Below are positions 16,901 through 23,066 of a stretch of 37,168 nt of DNA, in pieces. Source of the DNA: Phycisphaerae bacterium (GTDB taxonomy: Bacteria > Planctomycetota > Phycisphaerae > Tepidisphaerales > Tepidisphaeraceae). Under the pieces are notes generated by a model. The model saw nothing but the letters and a program-made list of their open reading frames with translations. It was not told the origin of the DNA and did no database searches. The first letter of the stretch is position 1, and each line of letters opens with the position of its first letter. The position numbers and the translations under genes are program-made. Location of the stretch: positions 1-37,168 of the forward strand of contig JAICIO010000051.1 of NCBI GenBank assembly GCA_025924315.1, in the 5' to 3' direction.

Positions 16901-18527
16901 GTTCGCGCATGTCCGTGGTCAGCGCCGGCGCCGCGCCCGCGCCGCCTGCACTCGCGCCGCCGGCGCGGATCGCGTGCGGCAGCGGAAACTCCAGCGCCCC
17001 GTGCCGCGTCGGACCGACCCGACGGTAAATCCGCGCTCGCTTGTCGATCAGCTCATACAGCTCGTCCGTGGCCGTCACCGTTTCGCTGCTCCCCAGGAAC
17101 AGCGCCCCGCCCTCGCGCAAACCAAAATGCAGCAGCGACAGCAATCGCTGCTGCATATCGGGCTCCAGGTAGATCAACAGGTTTCGGCAGGAGATGATGT
17201 CCAGCCGGCTGAAGGGAGGGTCTTGCAGCACATTCTGCGGCGCGAACACCACGCACTCGCGGAGGAACTGCTTGATGCGGTAGACGCCGTCCTCCTTGTC
17301 GAAGAACCGCTCGAGCCGCTCGGGGTCGATCTCGCTCTCGATCCCGCCGGGATAGATGCCTTGCCGCGCGTGCTCCAGCGGGCGCGTCGCCATGTCGGTG
17401 GCGAAAACCTTGATCCCGACCGGCTTGTTCACGCGCTCGGCCTCTTCGACCAGCGTCATCGCCAGCGAATACGCCTCCTCGCCGCTGCTGCACGCGGTCA
17501 CCCACGCGCGCAGCTCGCTCTCGGGCTCGCGCCGCTCGACCAGCGGCGCGATCACGCGCTTGCGCAGCGCGTCCCACGCCGGCGGGTCGCGGAAGAACCC
17601 CGTCACGTGAATGAGCAGGTCATCCGCCAGCGAGGTTACTTCGCTGGGACTCTGCCGCAGCAGCTTGGCGTAGTCGCCCATGTCGGTCAGCCGCGTCAGG
17701 CCCATGCGGCGCTGGATGCGGCGGACGATCGTCGGCTTCTTGTAGCCGTGGAAGTCGTGCTTGGTGCGCGTCCGCAGGATCGCCAGGATCTCGCGCACGT
17801 GGTTCTCGACGCGCTTGATCTGCGAGATCGAGTCCCTCGGGTCGTCGCGCGCGTAGGGATGCTGCGCGTACTCCAGCAGCACCTGCGCCATATCCTTGGG
17901 AGGCAGGATGTAGTCGGCGTAACCCGCGTCGATCAGATTCCGCGGCATCGACGGGAACTGCGCCGTCTCCGGGTCCTGCGCGATCGCAAGCCCGCCCACC
18001 GCCTTGATCGCCTGCGCGCCCGCCGTGCCGTTCGAGCCCATCCCGCTGAGGATGACGCAGATCCCGCGCTCGCGCTGCTCTTCCGCGAGGCTCTTGAAGA
18101 AATCGTCCACCGGACGACCGGCCACGCGCTTGCCCAGCACCTCGCCGAGGTGAAACTTTCCATCCAACATCGTCAGCACGTGACCCGGCCGGATCACGTA
18201 CACGCAGTTGGGCTTGATCTCCATCTCCTCTTCGACCTGCTGCACGACCATCTCGGTCTTCTTCGCGAGGATCTCGACGAGCATGCTCTCGCGCTCGGGC
18301 GGGAGGTGTTGGATGAACACGAACGCCATCCCGCTTTCGGGCGGCGTCGCGCTGATGAATTCCGTGAACGCTTCAAGTCCCCCCGCCGACGCGCCCACCC
18401 CCACCACCGGAAACGCGAGCTTCGGCGGGCTCTCGTGATCGACGGCCATCGCCTGCCGATCCGTCTGCTCGGTCGGCTCCGCGCCACGCGGATCCTCGCC
18501 CGTCGGATTGCTTTGATCGTTCTCCAT
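13965..18527 (-). CDS. CheB-CheR-coiled coil-PAS-histidine kinase hybrid
   Basis: 1520 residues. CheB-type methylesterase domain, 40-220, with Ser47 (GVGASAGG) and His74 (FIQHL), but the place of the catalytic Asp is Asn166 (SGMGSNGTAG). CheR methyltransferase, about 240-500, with VTGFFRDP, the SAM-binding WVTACSSGEEAYSLA, and LDIISCRNLLIYL. A coiled coil of repeated SNEEL/INEEL heptads, about 697-770. Four PAS domains, about 780-1290 (for example FRMLVQNLHEYAMLIADPNG and FRLIVETVRDYAIF). The kinase core has HisKA_3 His1318 (ATELHDNLAQLL), N-box RELLWNVVKHA, G1 DKGVGFD and G2 GFGLFNI. Start 18527 has AAGGCGG upstream; the open frame continues 116 codons further but lacks domain character. Likely signals to the regulator at 13189. 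Confidence 0.93.
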   Translation of the reverse strand: MENDQSNPTGEDPRGAEPTEQTDRQAMAVDHESPPKLAFPVVGVGASAGGLEAFTEFISATPPESGMAFVFIQHLPPERESMLVEILAKKTEMVVQQVEEEMEIKPNCVYVIRPGHVLTMLDGKFHLGEVLGKRVAGRPVDDFFKSLAEEQRERGICVILSGMGSNGTAGAQAIKAVGGLAIAQDPETAQFPSMPRNLIDAGYADYILPPKDMAQVLLEYAQHPYARDDPRDSISQIKRVENHVREILAILRTRTKHDFHGYKKPTIVRRIQRRMGLTRLTDMGDYAKLLRQSPSEVTSLADDLLIHVTGFFRDPPAWDALRKRVIAPLVERREPESELRAWVTACSSGEEAYSLAMTLVEEAERVNKPVGIKVFATDMATRPLEHARQGIYPGGIESEIDPERLERFFDKEDGVYRIKQFLRECVVFAPQNVLQDPPFSRLDIISCRNLLIYLEPDMQQRLLSLLHFGLREGGALFLGSSETVTATDELYELIDKRARIYRRVGPTRHGALEFPLPHAIRAGGASAGGAGAAPALTTDMRERRAVGRPSIAVLTQRTLLERHVKAAVTVDRDGRVLYFHGNTQPFLEQPAGEPTRDLLTLARDGVRGAIRVALHRAASEQSAVTVMDGWMEIAPGRTVRVGVTASPILNDDPAAPDYLVVSFERFDDLRLPTRGGGKGDGDGNGDGDGSTATVAEEELRRVRDELQTTIEELQTSNEELKASNEEITSINEELQSSNEELETSKEEMQSLNEELTTVNAQLNAKMEELQNASNDLSALLHSTDVAVLFLDTNYRIRKFTPASRELFDLIGTDVGRPLSDLNRKFEDETLEADARKVLEKLVPIEREIQAANGHTYVRRVLPYRTADNRIDGVVMTFVDITSRARAEQEAARTREYAAKVVETLHEPLLVLNPDLTVRTANPSFYRDFKVNPEATAGRLIYDLGNGQWNIPALRTALEEVLPDDKAFNDYEVVHEFEGLGRRVMLLNGRRLDHIQLILLGIRDVTEQHNAEAALRTGEARFRMLVQNLHEYAMLIADPNGIITEWTEGATSVTGYTPEEAIGKHLSIIYTPEQVADGYVDQELAEAAETGRAEREDWRQRKNGEKFWANEIVNAVRSPNGQVIAFAKITRDLGERRWAQQALRESEERFRLIVETVRDYAIFTTDPEANITSWNPGAERIFRYATDEIIGKNARMLFTPEDQANGEHAKELETAARDGRASDDRWQMRNGGERFWAGGVTSALRDAAGNLIGFTKILRDETARKQLEEDLRTANEVLEQRVSERTRSLGAHQSQLRSLVAELGRSEIRQRRMLATELHDNLAQLLAVCKMRVSAIEAQSPEQSSARQEAAAVKESLGEAIGYTRTLMSDLRPDVLDEHDLKAAMEWIAQRMLKYGLKVVVHDDDEPKPLSEDMLGLVFQSVRELLWNVVKHAKTSHAIIILERPDGEVQISVSDKGVGFDPAARKSSPGDGGFGLFNIAERIDLSGGRMEIESARGKGTRVTLIIPIDGSHDGGESSTST

Positions 18528-18804
18528 AAAGCCGCCTTGACAGCGCGATGTCCAATCCCCCATTTTAGGCGAGTCTGACCCGGATGCCAGCGAAAGAAGT
18601 CGGGCAATTCGGAATGGCTCAGTGAATTGTGCGCATAAAAAATCGAGGGTTGAAGAAGGAGGGGGGAACCTTCTTCGGGGAGCACCTTCGACGTGATCAT
18701 TATCCCTCAAATCCCGTCGCTTTTCGACAAAATCTTCTGGGAACGGCAAACGAGAATTCTCGGTCTGCTGCAGCGGGCACGCGAGAGCAGTGCCATCCGC
18801 CGAT

Positions 18805-19128
18805 TCAGGAATGACACTCGCTCGTCGCGGCCCGCGATTGGCTGCGCGAAGCAGTTTCGATTGGAACGCACCCACCCTGAAGAAAACCGGATCCCGGAAC
18901 GATCACTTTCGAGCCAGCGCACAGAACCTGGGTGTGCGGAATGGACCCCGCCGACTCGTCGATCGCGAAATAGGCGTACTCATGCATCCCCGGCTCGAGT
19001 TCGACGAACACTTCCCAGCGATCGCCGACCCGTTCCATGGGCGTGCGGACGGTCGACCAGTTGTTGAAGTCCCCCATCAGCGAGACGTGCTCTTCTCCGT
19101 CCGCGCGCAATCGAAACAGACAAGTCAT
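18805..19128 (-). CDS. stand-alone glycogen-binding (CBM48/AMPK-type) domain protein
   Basis: A 107-residue protein made almost wholly of one early-set/CBM48-like domain: FRLRADGEEHVSLMGDFNNW, a WEVFVELEPGMHEYAYF strand pair and a short C-terminal tail. Such domains bind alpha-glucans in branching enzymes, isoamylases and AMPK beta subunits. Here no catalytic domain is attached, so it may be a glycogen-targeting or regulatory module. Start at 19128 is chosen for GGGAGGG about 5 bp upstream; the frame is open further upstream without domain character. It lies upstream of the hybrid kinase gene on the same strand, separated by 277 bp with no gene. Confidence 0.75.
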   Translation of the reverse strand: MTCLFRLRADGEEHVSLMGDFNNWSTVRTPMERVGDRWEVFVELEPGMHEYAYFAIDESAGSIPHTQVLCAGSKVIVPGSGFLQGGCVPIETASRSQSRAATSECHS

Positions 19129-19386
19129 AAAAACCCTCCCAGTTGGGTAGCGAAGAATAGACAGGCCCCGCGGCGGATCCCATTGGGAATTCCGGCAATC
19201 GACGCAAGGGTTTAGAGCGCTCGCGGCGCGCAAGCCATCAAATACGCGCGGCTCACGCCTCTGCCCGGGAAGTCTCCCTTTATGGGGGTTCCAACCACAC
19301 GACCGGCGGGTTAAGCTTTCGACGTCCCGCCACCCCTTGCCCGGGCGCGCGAGCGGCGCGGGTGTGGCCCAACCGGGATTTTGTAT

Positions 19387-19578
19387 ATGGACCCGGAGCT
19401 CACGCGTTTGCACGAGGCGCTGCAAAAGCGCTTTGACGCGCTTCGTGCGCGCATCGACAAAGAGGGGATTTCTCCCGAAGAGCAGGCTAATCTCACGAAA
19501 GAGCTTCGCGCCCTCTGCGATGACGCGAATTCGCTCCTTCAACGCGCCGCGCCGGGCACACCTCCCTCGTCTCGATGA
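19387..19578 (+). CDS. small hypothetical coiled-coil protein
   Basis: 63 residues: MDPELTRLHEALQKRFDALR, then a KEGISPEEQANLTKELRAL segment. It is amphipathic and probably two short helices, with a Pro/Ser tail. Codon use is GC-rich at third positions. A Shine-Dalgarno is not obvious. It is one of three short charged helical proteins in 19.3-21.9 kb. Family not recognised. Confidence 0.5.
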   Translation: MDPELTRLHEALQKRFDALRARIDKEGISPEEQANLTKELRALCDDANSLLQRAAPGTPPSSR

Positions 19579-19700
19579 TTGGGCGAAGATGGCTTGAGAG
19601 GATGTTGCCATCGGGGATTTGGGCGAGGAATTATCCTGTTTGCCTCTGCTTTCGCGCGTGCATATCCTGAGGGATTCCTCAGGTTTTCCGCAGAGGCGCT

Positions 19701-19904
19701 ATGACCGATACACAACTCCGAGCGCAAGAGGAGTGGGCGAGTCCATTGTTCACCCCGAGGGAGCGCGAGCTCATGCGCGAGCTGAAGGAGTTGCAGCAAC
19801 GGTCGGCAGCGGTGATCGAACGGTTGGCGTACGCGACGCGGCCGAAAGAATTCCTGCATCACTTTCCGTCGCTGCCTTCAAAGTCTAAGAATCCCCCCCA
19901 CTGA
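19701..19904 (+). CDS. small hypothetical helical protein
   Basis: 67 residues, with an RERELMRELKELQQRSAAVI helix in the middle and a basic, Pro-rich end. AGAGG precedes the ATG by 4 bp. It ends 18 bp from the convergent cheB-like gene. Family not recognised. Confidence 0.5.
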   Translation: MTDTQLRAQEEWASPLFTPRERELMRELKELQQRSAAVIERLAYATRPKEFLHHFPSLPSKSKNPPH

Positions 19905-19922
19905 TTCTTGTTCCATCTGAAT

Positions 19923-20960
19923 TTATTTCTCGTGCAGCAGCAGCTGGCGCATCGTTTCCGTGCGGGCTTCCTGTTCGGCGGCGCGCTCGCCGTAGCGCGC
20001 GGCCATGTCGTTGACTCCGCGCTCGTGCGCTTTGGCTTCCATGCGCCGGTGCATGGCGGCGCTTTCCTGGAACATCCGCACGGCTTCCCAAAGCGTCGAT
20101 TCGAGATGCGAGTCGTGCTCGGACGCCATCGACTCGGCGGTGTAGGCGTGGCCGACGTGACAGCGATACGTCAGCAGGCCGCGCTCGTTTCCCTCCCACA
20201 CGGCTCCGCCGCATTGGGGGCAGGTGAGACCGGTGGGAGCGCCCGGAAGATGACCGGTCGTGAGTGCGTTGTCGCCGCGATCGGCGGTATCGCCGGTCTC
20301 GCTGGGGATCCCCGCGTTTTCCGGTAAGTCGTTCGCAGACATGATGGACGCTCCTCCTGCGGAAGGAAGGGTGCTCGGCTCCTGGACGAGTTGGGTTAAA
20401 ACGCCGGCGATCTGGTCGGGGCTCAGGATGTAATCGCACGGAACATTGCGGATGACGCTGGCGGGCATGTCGCCGGCCTCGGCGCTGGCGGGATCCTGCG
20501 CAATGGCCGTTCCACCGAACTGTTTGACGCGCATCATACCGAGGGTGCCGTCGTCGAGCTGACCGGAAAGGATCACGCCGATGACCTGTTTTTCGTACGT
20601 CCGCGCGGCGGTGCGGAAGAGCGGATCGATCGAGGGACGAAAGCGGTTTTCCTTCGGACCGAGCGAGAGCTTCATGCGCCCACGCTCGATCAGCACGTGG
20701 TAGTTCGGCGGCGCGACATAGACGCGACCGAGTTCGATCGGGGCGCCGTCTTTGGCATGATCCGCGGGAAGCTTCCCAACCCGTGACAGGATCTCCGGCA
20801 GTCGTCCCGGCTGGCTCTGCGACTGGTGCACGACAACGAACACCGCCGCGGGGAAATTCGCCGGCAACGGCGCGAAGAGCTCCTGCAAGACGGAGAGCGC
20901 CCCCGCCGACCCTCCGATGACGATAATGTCCCGATCAATCGCGGGTTCGTGGAGCGCCAT
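19923..20960 (-). CDS. CheB-type methylesterase with C-terminal zinc-knuckle domain
   Basis: 345 residues. CheB catalytic domain about 10-190 with the full Ser-His-Asp triad: Ser18 (VIGGSAGA), His45 (VVVHQSQS) and Asp137 (LSGQLDDGTLG). There is no receiver domain. After a linker, a Cys/His cluster follows: LTCPQCGGAVW ... YRCHVGHAY, a likely zinc site, then a helical tail (HRRMEAKAHERGVNDMAARY). Domains of this kind follow CheB in chemosensory-like proteins outside flagellar clusters, so the target may not be a chemoreceptor. The start at 20960 places the CheB fold at the N-terminus; the open frame reaches 21065 but that part is not CheB-like. A deletion remnant of this locus lies at 22494-22706. 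Confidence 0.88.
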   Translation of the reverse strand: MALHEPAIDRDIIVIGGSAGALSVLQELFAPLPANFPAAVFVVVHQSQSQPGRLPEILSRVGKLPADHAKDGAPIELGRVYVAPPNYHVLIERGRMKLSLGPKENRFRPSIDPLFRTAARTYEKQVIGVILSGQLDDGTLGMMRVKQFGGTAIAQDPASAEAGDMPASVIRNVPCDYILSPDQIAGVLTQLVQEPSTLPSAGGASIMSANDLPENAGIPSETGDTADRGDNALTTGHLPGAPTGLTCPQCGGAVWEGNERGLLTYRCHVGHAYTAESMASEHDSHLESTLWEAVRMFQESAAMHRRMEAKAHERGVNDMAARYGERAAEQEARTETMRQLLLHEK

Positions 20961-21321
20961 CCAGTCAACCCTAGCACAATCGTGCGGGGGCGTCTGTGAG
21001 GTAATTACTGATCCGCTTTTGGCGTCCAAACGCGGATACGAATCGGCAAATGGGCGGCTTGACATCGACCGCCCGGACCGCCCGCAGCCGGCGTGATTCG
21101 ATCACGATTCGCCTGTCCGACAGTTCAATGCGCCCGGCGATATTTCGCGCAGCGCTTCCTGCACCGATCGCGGCTCGCCGAGGTCGCGCGCCCCCCGGCT
21201 CGATCCGCTCGCCCAGAAAGCTTCCCGCTGTCTTGCCCCGCAATGGCAAGAACGTGGCACGGAATCTGCAACGCCGCTCAATCTCACCGCTTGGGTCCGA
21301 CGCCGGACGCTCGAGGTGAGA
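20961..21321. other. gap upstream of cheB-like gene containing half of a duplicated segment
   Basis: I see no intact gene here. Bases 21048-21070 are identical to 22673-22695 (23 of 23) and, after a 3-bp indel, CGGACCGCC is shared again, so this is the upstream flank of a duplicated cheB locus. On the minus strand it reads VDVKPPI in both copies, which suggests a former coding region. AATCTCACC and GGTGAGATT near 21277-21325 can form a 9-bp stem. Confidence 0.5.
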
Positions 21322-21624
21322 TTATGGCGAAGGGGCGGTCGCTCCGGCGATCGCTCCTTTTGCACGTTTGCGCCTCGACGCTTCTCCGCGCCGAAGCTTC
21401 GTCTTCAGCGCGCCGATCTTCTTTCGCTGCGCGTGCGCAGCCTTACGCGTAGTCTTCAGCGCCTTTGCTCTGGCTGCGCGTCGCTTCGTTCGGCGCGCCG
21501 TCGCGCGATCCGCATCGGCCCACCGTCGCTCCGCTTCTTCGCGCAGCGAGTCCGAAAGTCCGCGCTGCTTACCCGCACCCGACGCCGACATTCGCTTCGA
21601 TCCACGTTTTTTCGATCGGCTCAT
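21322..21624 (-). CDS. small very basic protein (histone-like)
   Basis: 100 residues with 34 Lys/Arg: MSRSKKRGSKRMSASGAGKQ, one acidic helix (SDSLREEAERRW), then Ala/Lys/Arg repeats (RRTKRRAARAKALKTTRKAA). Composition is like histone H1-type or other nucleoid proteins, or an RNA-binding tail. AGGAG 6 bp before ATG 21624 fixes the start. It is divergent from the small gene at 21682. Family not recognised; DNA binding is inferred from charge only. Confidence 0.65.
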   Translation of the reverse strand: MSRSKKRGSKRMSASGAGKQRGLSDSLREEAERRWADADRATARRTKRRAARAKALKTTRKAAHAQRKKIGALKTKLRRGEASRRKRAKGAIAGATAPSP

Positions 21625-21681
21625 ATTCGGCTCCTGGATTTTCGCGCTCCGCTTCCGCGCACCGTGCGCATAATCGTAACC

Positions 21682-21852
21682 ATGCCAGAAGATCCCAGGC
21701 GTGCCGAGGCCGAAAAAGCCATCGACTCCCTCCGCAGCGAGGCCGACAACCTGCTGCAGCGTTCGCGCGAACTCGCCGAGCAGGCCCTTCGCCTCAAACA
21801 GCGCGCCGACGACCTCGCCCAACTCCTCAAGCAACACGACGCCCGCGACTGA
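21682..21852 (+). CDS. small hypothetical coiled-coil protein
   Basis: 56 residues, almost wholly one amphipathic helix (SLRSEADNLLQRSRELAEQA, LRLKQRADDLAQLLKQ). A clear ribosome binding site is missing. It is divergent from the basic protein gene with 57 bp between. The heptad pattern and GC-rich third positions support coding. Function unknown. Confidence 0.5.
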   Translation: MPEDPRRAEAEKAIDSLRSEADNLLQRSRELAEQALRLKQRADDLAQLLKQHDARD

Positions 21853-21891
21853 CTTGGCTTGCGCTCAGCGCAATTGCATGTGAACCATTTT

Positions 21892-21961
21892 GGGAGGCGA
21901 GGCTCCTGCCGAGCCGGCGTGCCGATCGGCAAATGCGGCTCGGCAGGAGCCTCGCCCTCCC
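21892..21961. repeat. palindromic dispersed repeat (GGCGAGGCTCCTGCCGAGCC type)
   Basis: Arms 21892-21916 and 21936-21961 are near-perfect inverted copies (25 bp, one single-base bulge), with a 19-nt loop. The repeat sits in the 351-bp gap between 21852 and 22204, which holds no gene. REP/MITE-like by structure. Confidence 0.75.
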
Positions 21962-22203
21962 GTTTGTGAACACATGCGTTCGCCCCGGCTGGCGCTGCCC
22001 TTCGCGCACAAATTCCTCATATCATTCCCGCCCGACAGTGCTATAGTGCTCGCGGCTAACCGACGACCGAGTCACGCCACGGGCGTTACGCCCCCGCCGC
22101 CTGCCTCCCTCGACCCTTCGCCTTTCGCGAATCGATTTCAACACGCAGTCCGAACGCGCACGCCGTGCGCGATCACGCTGCCATCTCTTTCGCAGGAGCG
22201 CTC

Positions 22204-22500
22204 ATGATCATCGTCGGAATCTTTGGCTGGATCGTCGCCGGCCTCATCGTTGGATTCATCGTCAGCAAAATTGTCAATCTGCGCGGCGACGATCCCAAGC
22301 TCGGCATCGCCGTCGCTGCCATTGCCGGCGTGCTCGGCGGAATTGTCTACACGATCCGTTCCGGCGCCGGCGTCGTCGGCTTCAACGTCTGGTGCATGCT
22401 CACCGTCGCCATCTGCGCGCTCGTCGCCGTCATCATCTGGCACCTCGTCCGCTCGCGCAGCGTCTCCCGCGATCAACAATCAGTCCGGAGATCCTATTGA
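22204..22500 (+). CDS. GlsB/YeaQ/YmgE-type small membrane protein
   Basis: 98 residues with three membrane helices: IIVGIFGWIVAGLIVGFIVS, then SKIVNLRGDDPKLGIAVAAI with GVLGGIVYTI, and VWCMLTVAICALVAVIIW. The GLIVGFIVSKIVN and GVLGGIV pattern fits the transglycosylase-associated/YeaQ family of stress-linked inner-membrane proteins. The extra third helix and basic tail are less usual. AGGAG at 22194-22198 fixes the start. Its last bases overlap the convergent cheB remnant. Confidence 0.65.
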   Translation: MIIVGIFGWIVAGLIVGFIVSKIVNLRGDDPKLGIAVAAIAGVLGGIVYTIRSGAGVVGFNVWCMLTVAICALVAVIIWHLVRSRSVSRDQQSVRRSY

Positions 22501-22706
22501 TCGCGGGCACCGCGGCTCTCTGACATCGTCGACGCTCCGCCAGCGGAAGGAAGCGTGCTCCACTGCTGGACGAGCTCGTTTAAAACACCGCCGATCTGGT
22601 CGGGGCTGAGAGTGTAACCGCAGATGTAAATGCTGACCCGGGCTTTCCCCTTCAAACGCGCTTGCAGCCGCGAAATGGGCGGCTTGACATCGACCCGGAC
22701 CGCCAT
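22494..22706 (-). pseudogene. deletion remnant of the cheB-like locus
   Basis: A 70-codon frame reads MAVRVDVKPPISR at its start and CGYTLSPDQIGGVLNELV with STLPSAGGAS at its end. The first part matches the flank upstream of the cheB-like gene (21048-21082). The second matches CDYILSPDQIAGVLTQLV and STLPSAGGAS near the end of its CheB domain (20340-20445). Order and orientation are the same, so about 570 bp, including most of the CheB coding region, are missing between them. Confidence 0.75.
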
Positions 22707-22711
22707 AAAGT
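22684..22711 (+). promoter_or_regulatory. possible promoter of the tRNA-Asn unit
   Basis: TTGACA (22684-22689), 16 bp, TAAAGT (22706-22711), on the strand of the tRNA. The TTGACA is part of a segment also present at 21059-21064, so it may be fortuitous. Confidence 0.35.
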
Positions 22712-22718
22712 AAGGCGC

Positions 22719-22746
22719 TCGCGGGCCCCAAGCCCGCGATCTTTTT
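22719..22746 (+). terminator. hairpin with T-tract just before the tRNA-like array
   Basis: TCGCGGGC (22719-22726) pairs with GCCCGCGA (22732-22739), loop CCCAA, then TCTTTTT running into the first tRNA-like unit. It could end transcription from the gene at 22204. The T run is also the left edge of the tandem array. Confidence 0.6.
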
Positions 22747-22807
22747 CGGCAGTAGCTCAATGGTAGAGTCCCGACTTGTCGGGATTAACCGACTGAGTTT
22801 GCAAGTT
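22746..22807 (+). pseudogene. truncated tRNA-Asn-like unit 1
   Basis: It contains the acceptor 5' strand TCGGCAG, a complete D-arm (TAGCTCAATGGTAGAG), an inserted TCCCGACTT, then an anticodon-like stem GTCGG/CCGAC whose loop is GATTAA instead of CTGTTAA. The T-arm is degraded (GTTTGCAAGTTT) and the acceptor 3' strand is absent, so it cannot make a tRNA. Tandem with unit 2 at an exact 62-bp period. Confidence 0.85.
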
Positions 22808-22869
22808 TCGGCAGTAGCTCAATAGTAGAGTCCCGACTCGTCGGGATTAACCGACTGAGTTTGCAAGTT
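22808..22869 (+). pseudogene. truncated tRNA-Asn-like unit 2
   Basis: Same structure as unit 1, with two base differences (D-loop CAATAGTAG, and ACTCGTC for ACTTGTC). It abuts the intact tRNA-Asn at 22870, keeping the 62-bp spacing. Confidence 0.85.
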
Positions 22870-22941
22870 TCGGCAGTAGCTCAATGGTAGAGCAGTCGGC
22901 TGTTAACCGACTGGTTGTAGGTTCGAGTCCTACCTGCCGAG
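22870..22941 (+). tRNA. tRNA-Asn (anticodon GTT)
   Basis: 7-bp acceptor stem TCGGCAG/CTGCCGA, D-arm TAGCTCAATGGTAGAGCA, anticodon stem GTCGG/CCGAC with loop CTGTTAA (anticodon GTT), T-arm GTAGG-TTCGAGT-CCTAC, discriminator G. CCA is not encoded. Confidence 0.95.
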
Positions 22942-22966
22942 TTTCCCTCTGTTGCGTTTGACGATC

Positions 22967-23043
22967 CGTAGGGTGCGGGTCAGCGCCCCGGTTATTTCTC
23001 CGCGCGCAGAGCGAACAACCGGTGCGCTGAAGCGCACCCTACG
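22967..23043. repeat. palindromic dispersed repeat, GTAGGGTSCG...CGSACCCTAC family, copy 1
   Basis: Inverted arms of about 28 bp (from 22967, and to 23043) with several mismatches. They share the GTAGGGT..CAGCG..CCGGTT layout with the copy at 25150-25223. It lies between tRNA-Asn and nuoA; nothing else is visible there. Confidence 0.75.
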
Positions 23044-23066
23044 CATCGATTTAAATGCGATGCGGA

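Noticed and set aside
14514-18578. 1354-codon open frame on the + strand opposite the hybrid kinase
   Set aside because: It is His/Arg/Leu-rich shadow coding caused by GC-rich third positions of the real minus-strand gene; it has no domains and no binding site.
18528-18875. N-terminal 116 residues of the open frame before the hybrid kinase
   Set aside because: It lacks domain character and a binding site; MENDQSN at 18527 has AAGGCGG upstream.
22746-22869. Two functional tRNAs with odd anticodons
   Set aside because: They lack the acceptor 3' strand and a proper T-arm, and the loop has 6 nt, so they cannot fold as tRNAs.
22746-22941. CRISPR-like array (62-bp period)
   Set aside because: The repeated unit is a tRNA fragment with no unique spacers and no cas genes nearby.
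22870-22941. Integration site of a genomic island at tRNA-Asn
   Set aside because: No integrase or phage gene is nearby, and the repeated part is the 5' rather than the 3' portion of the tRNA, unlike normal attachment sites.
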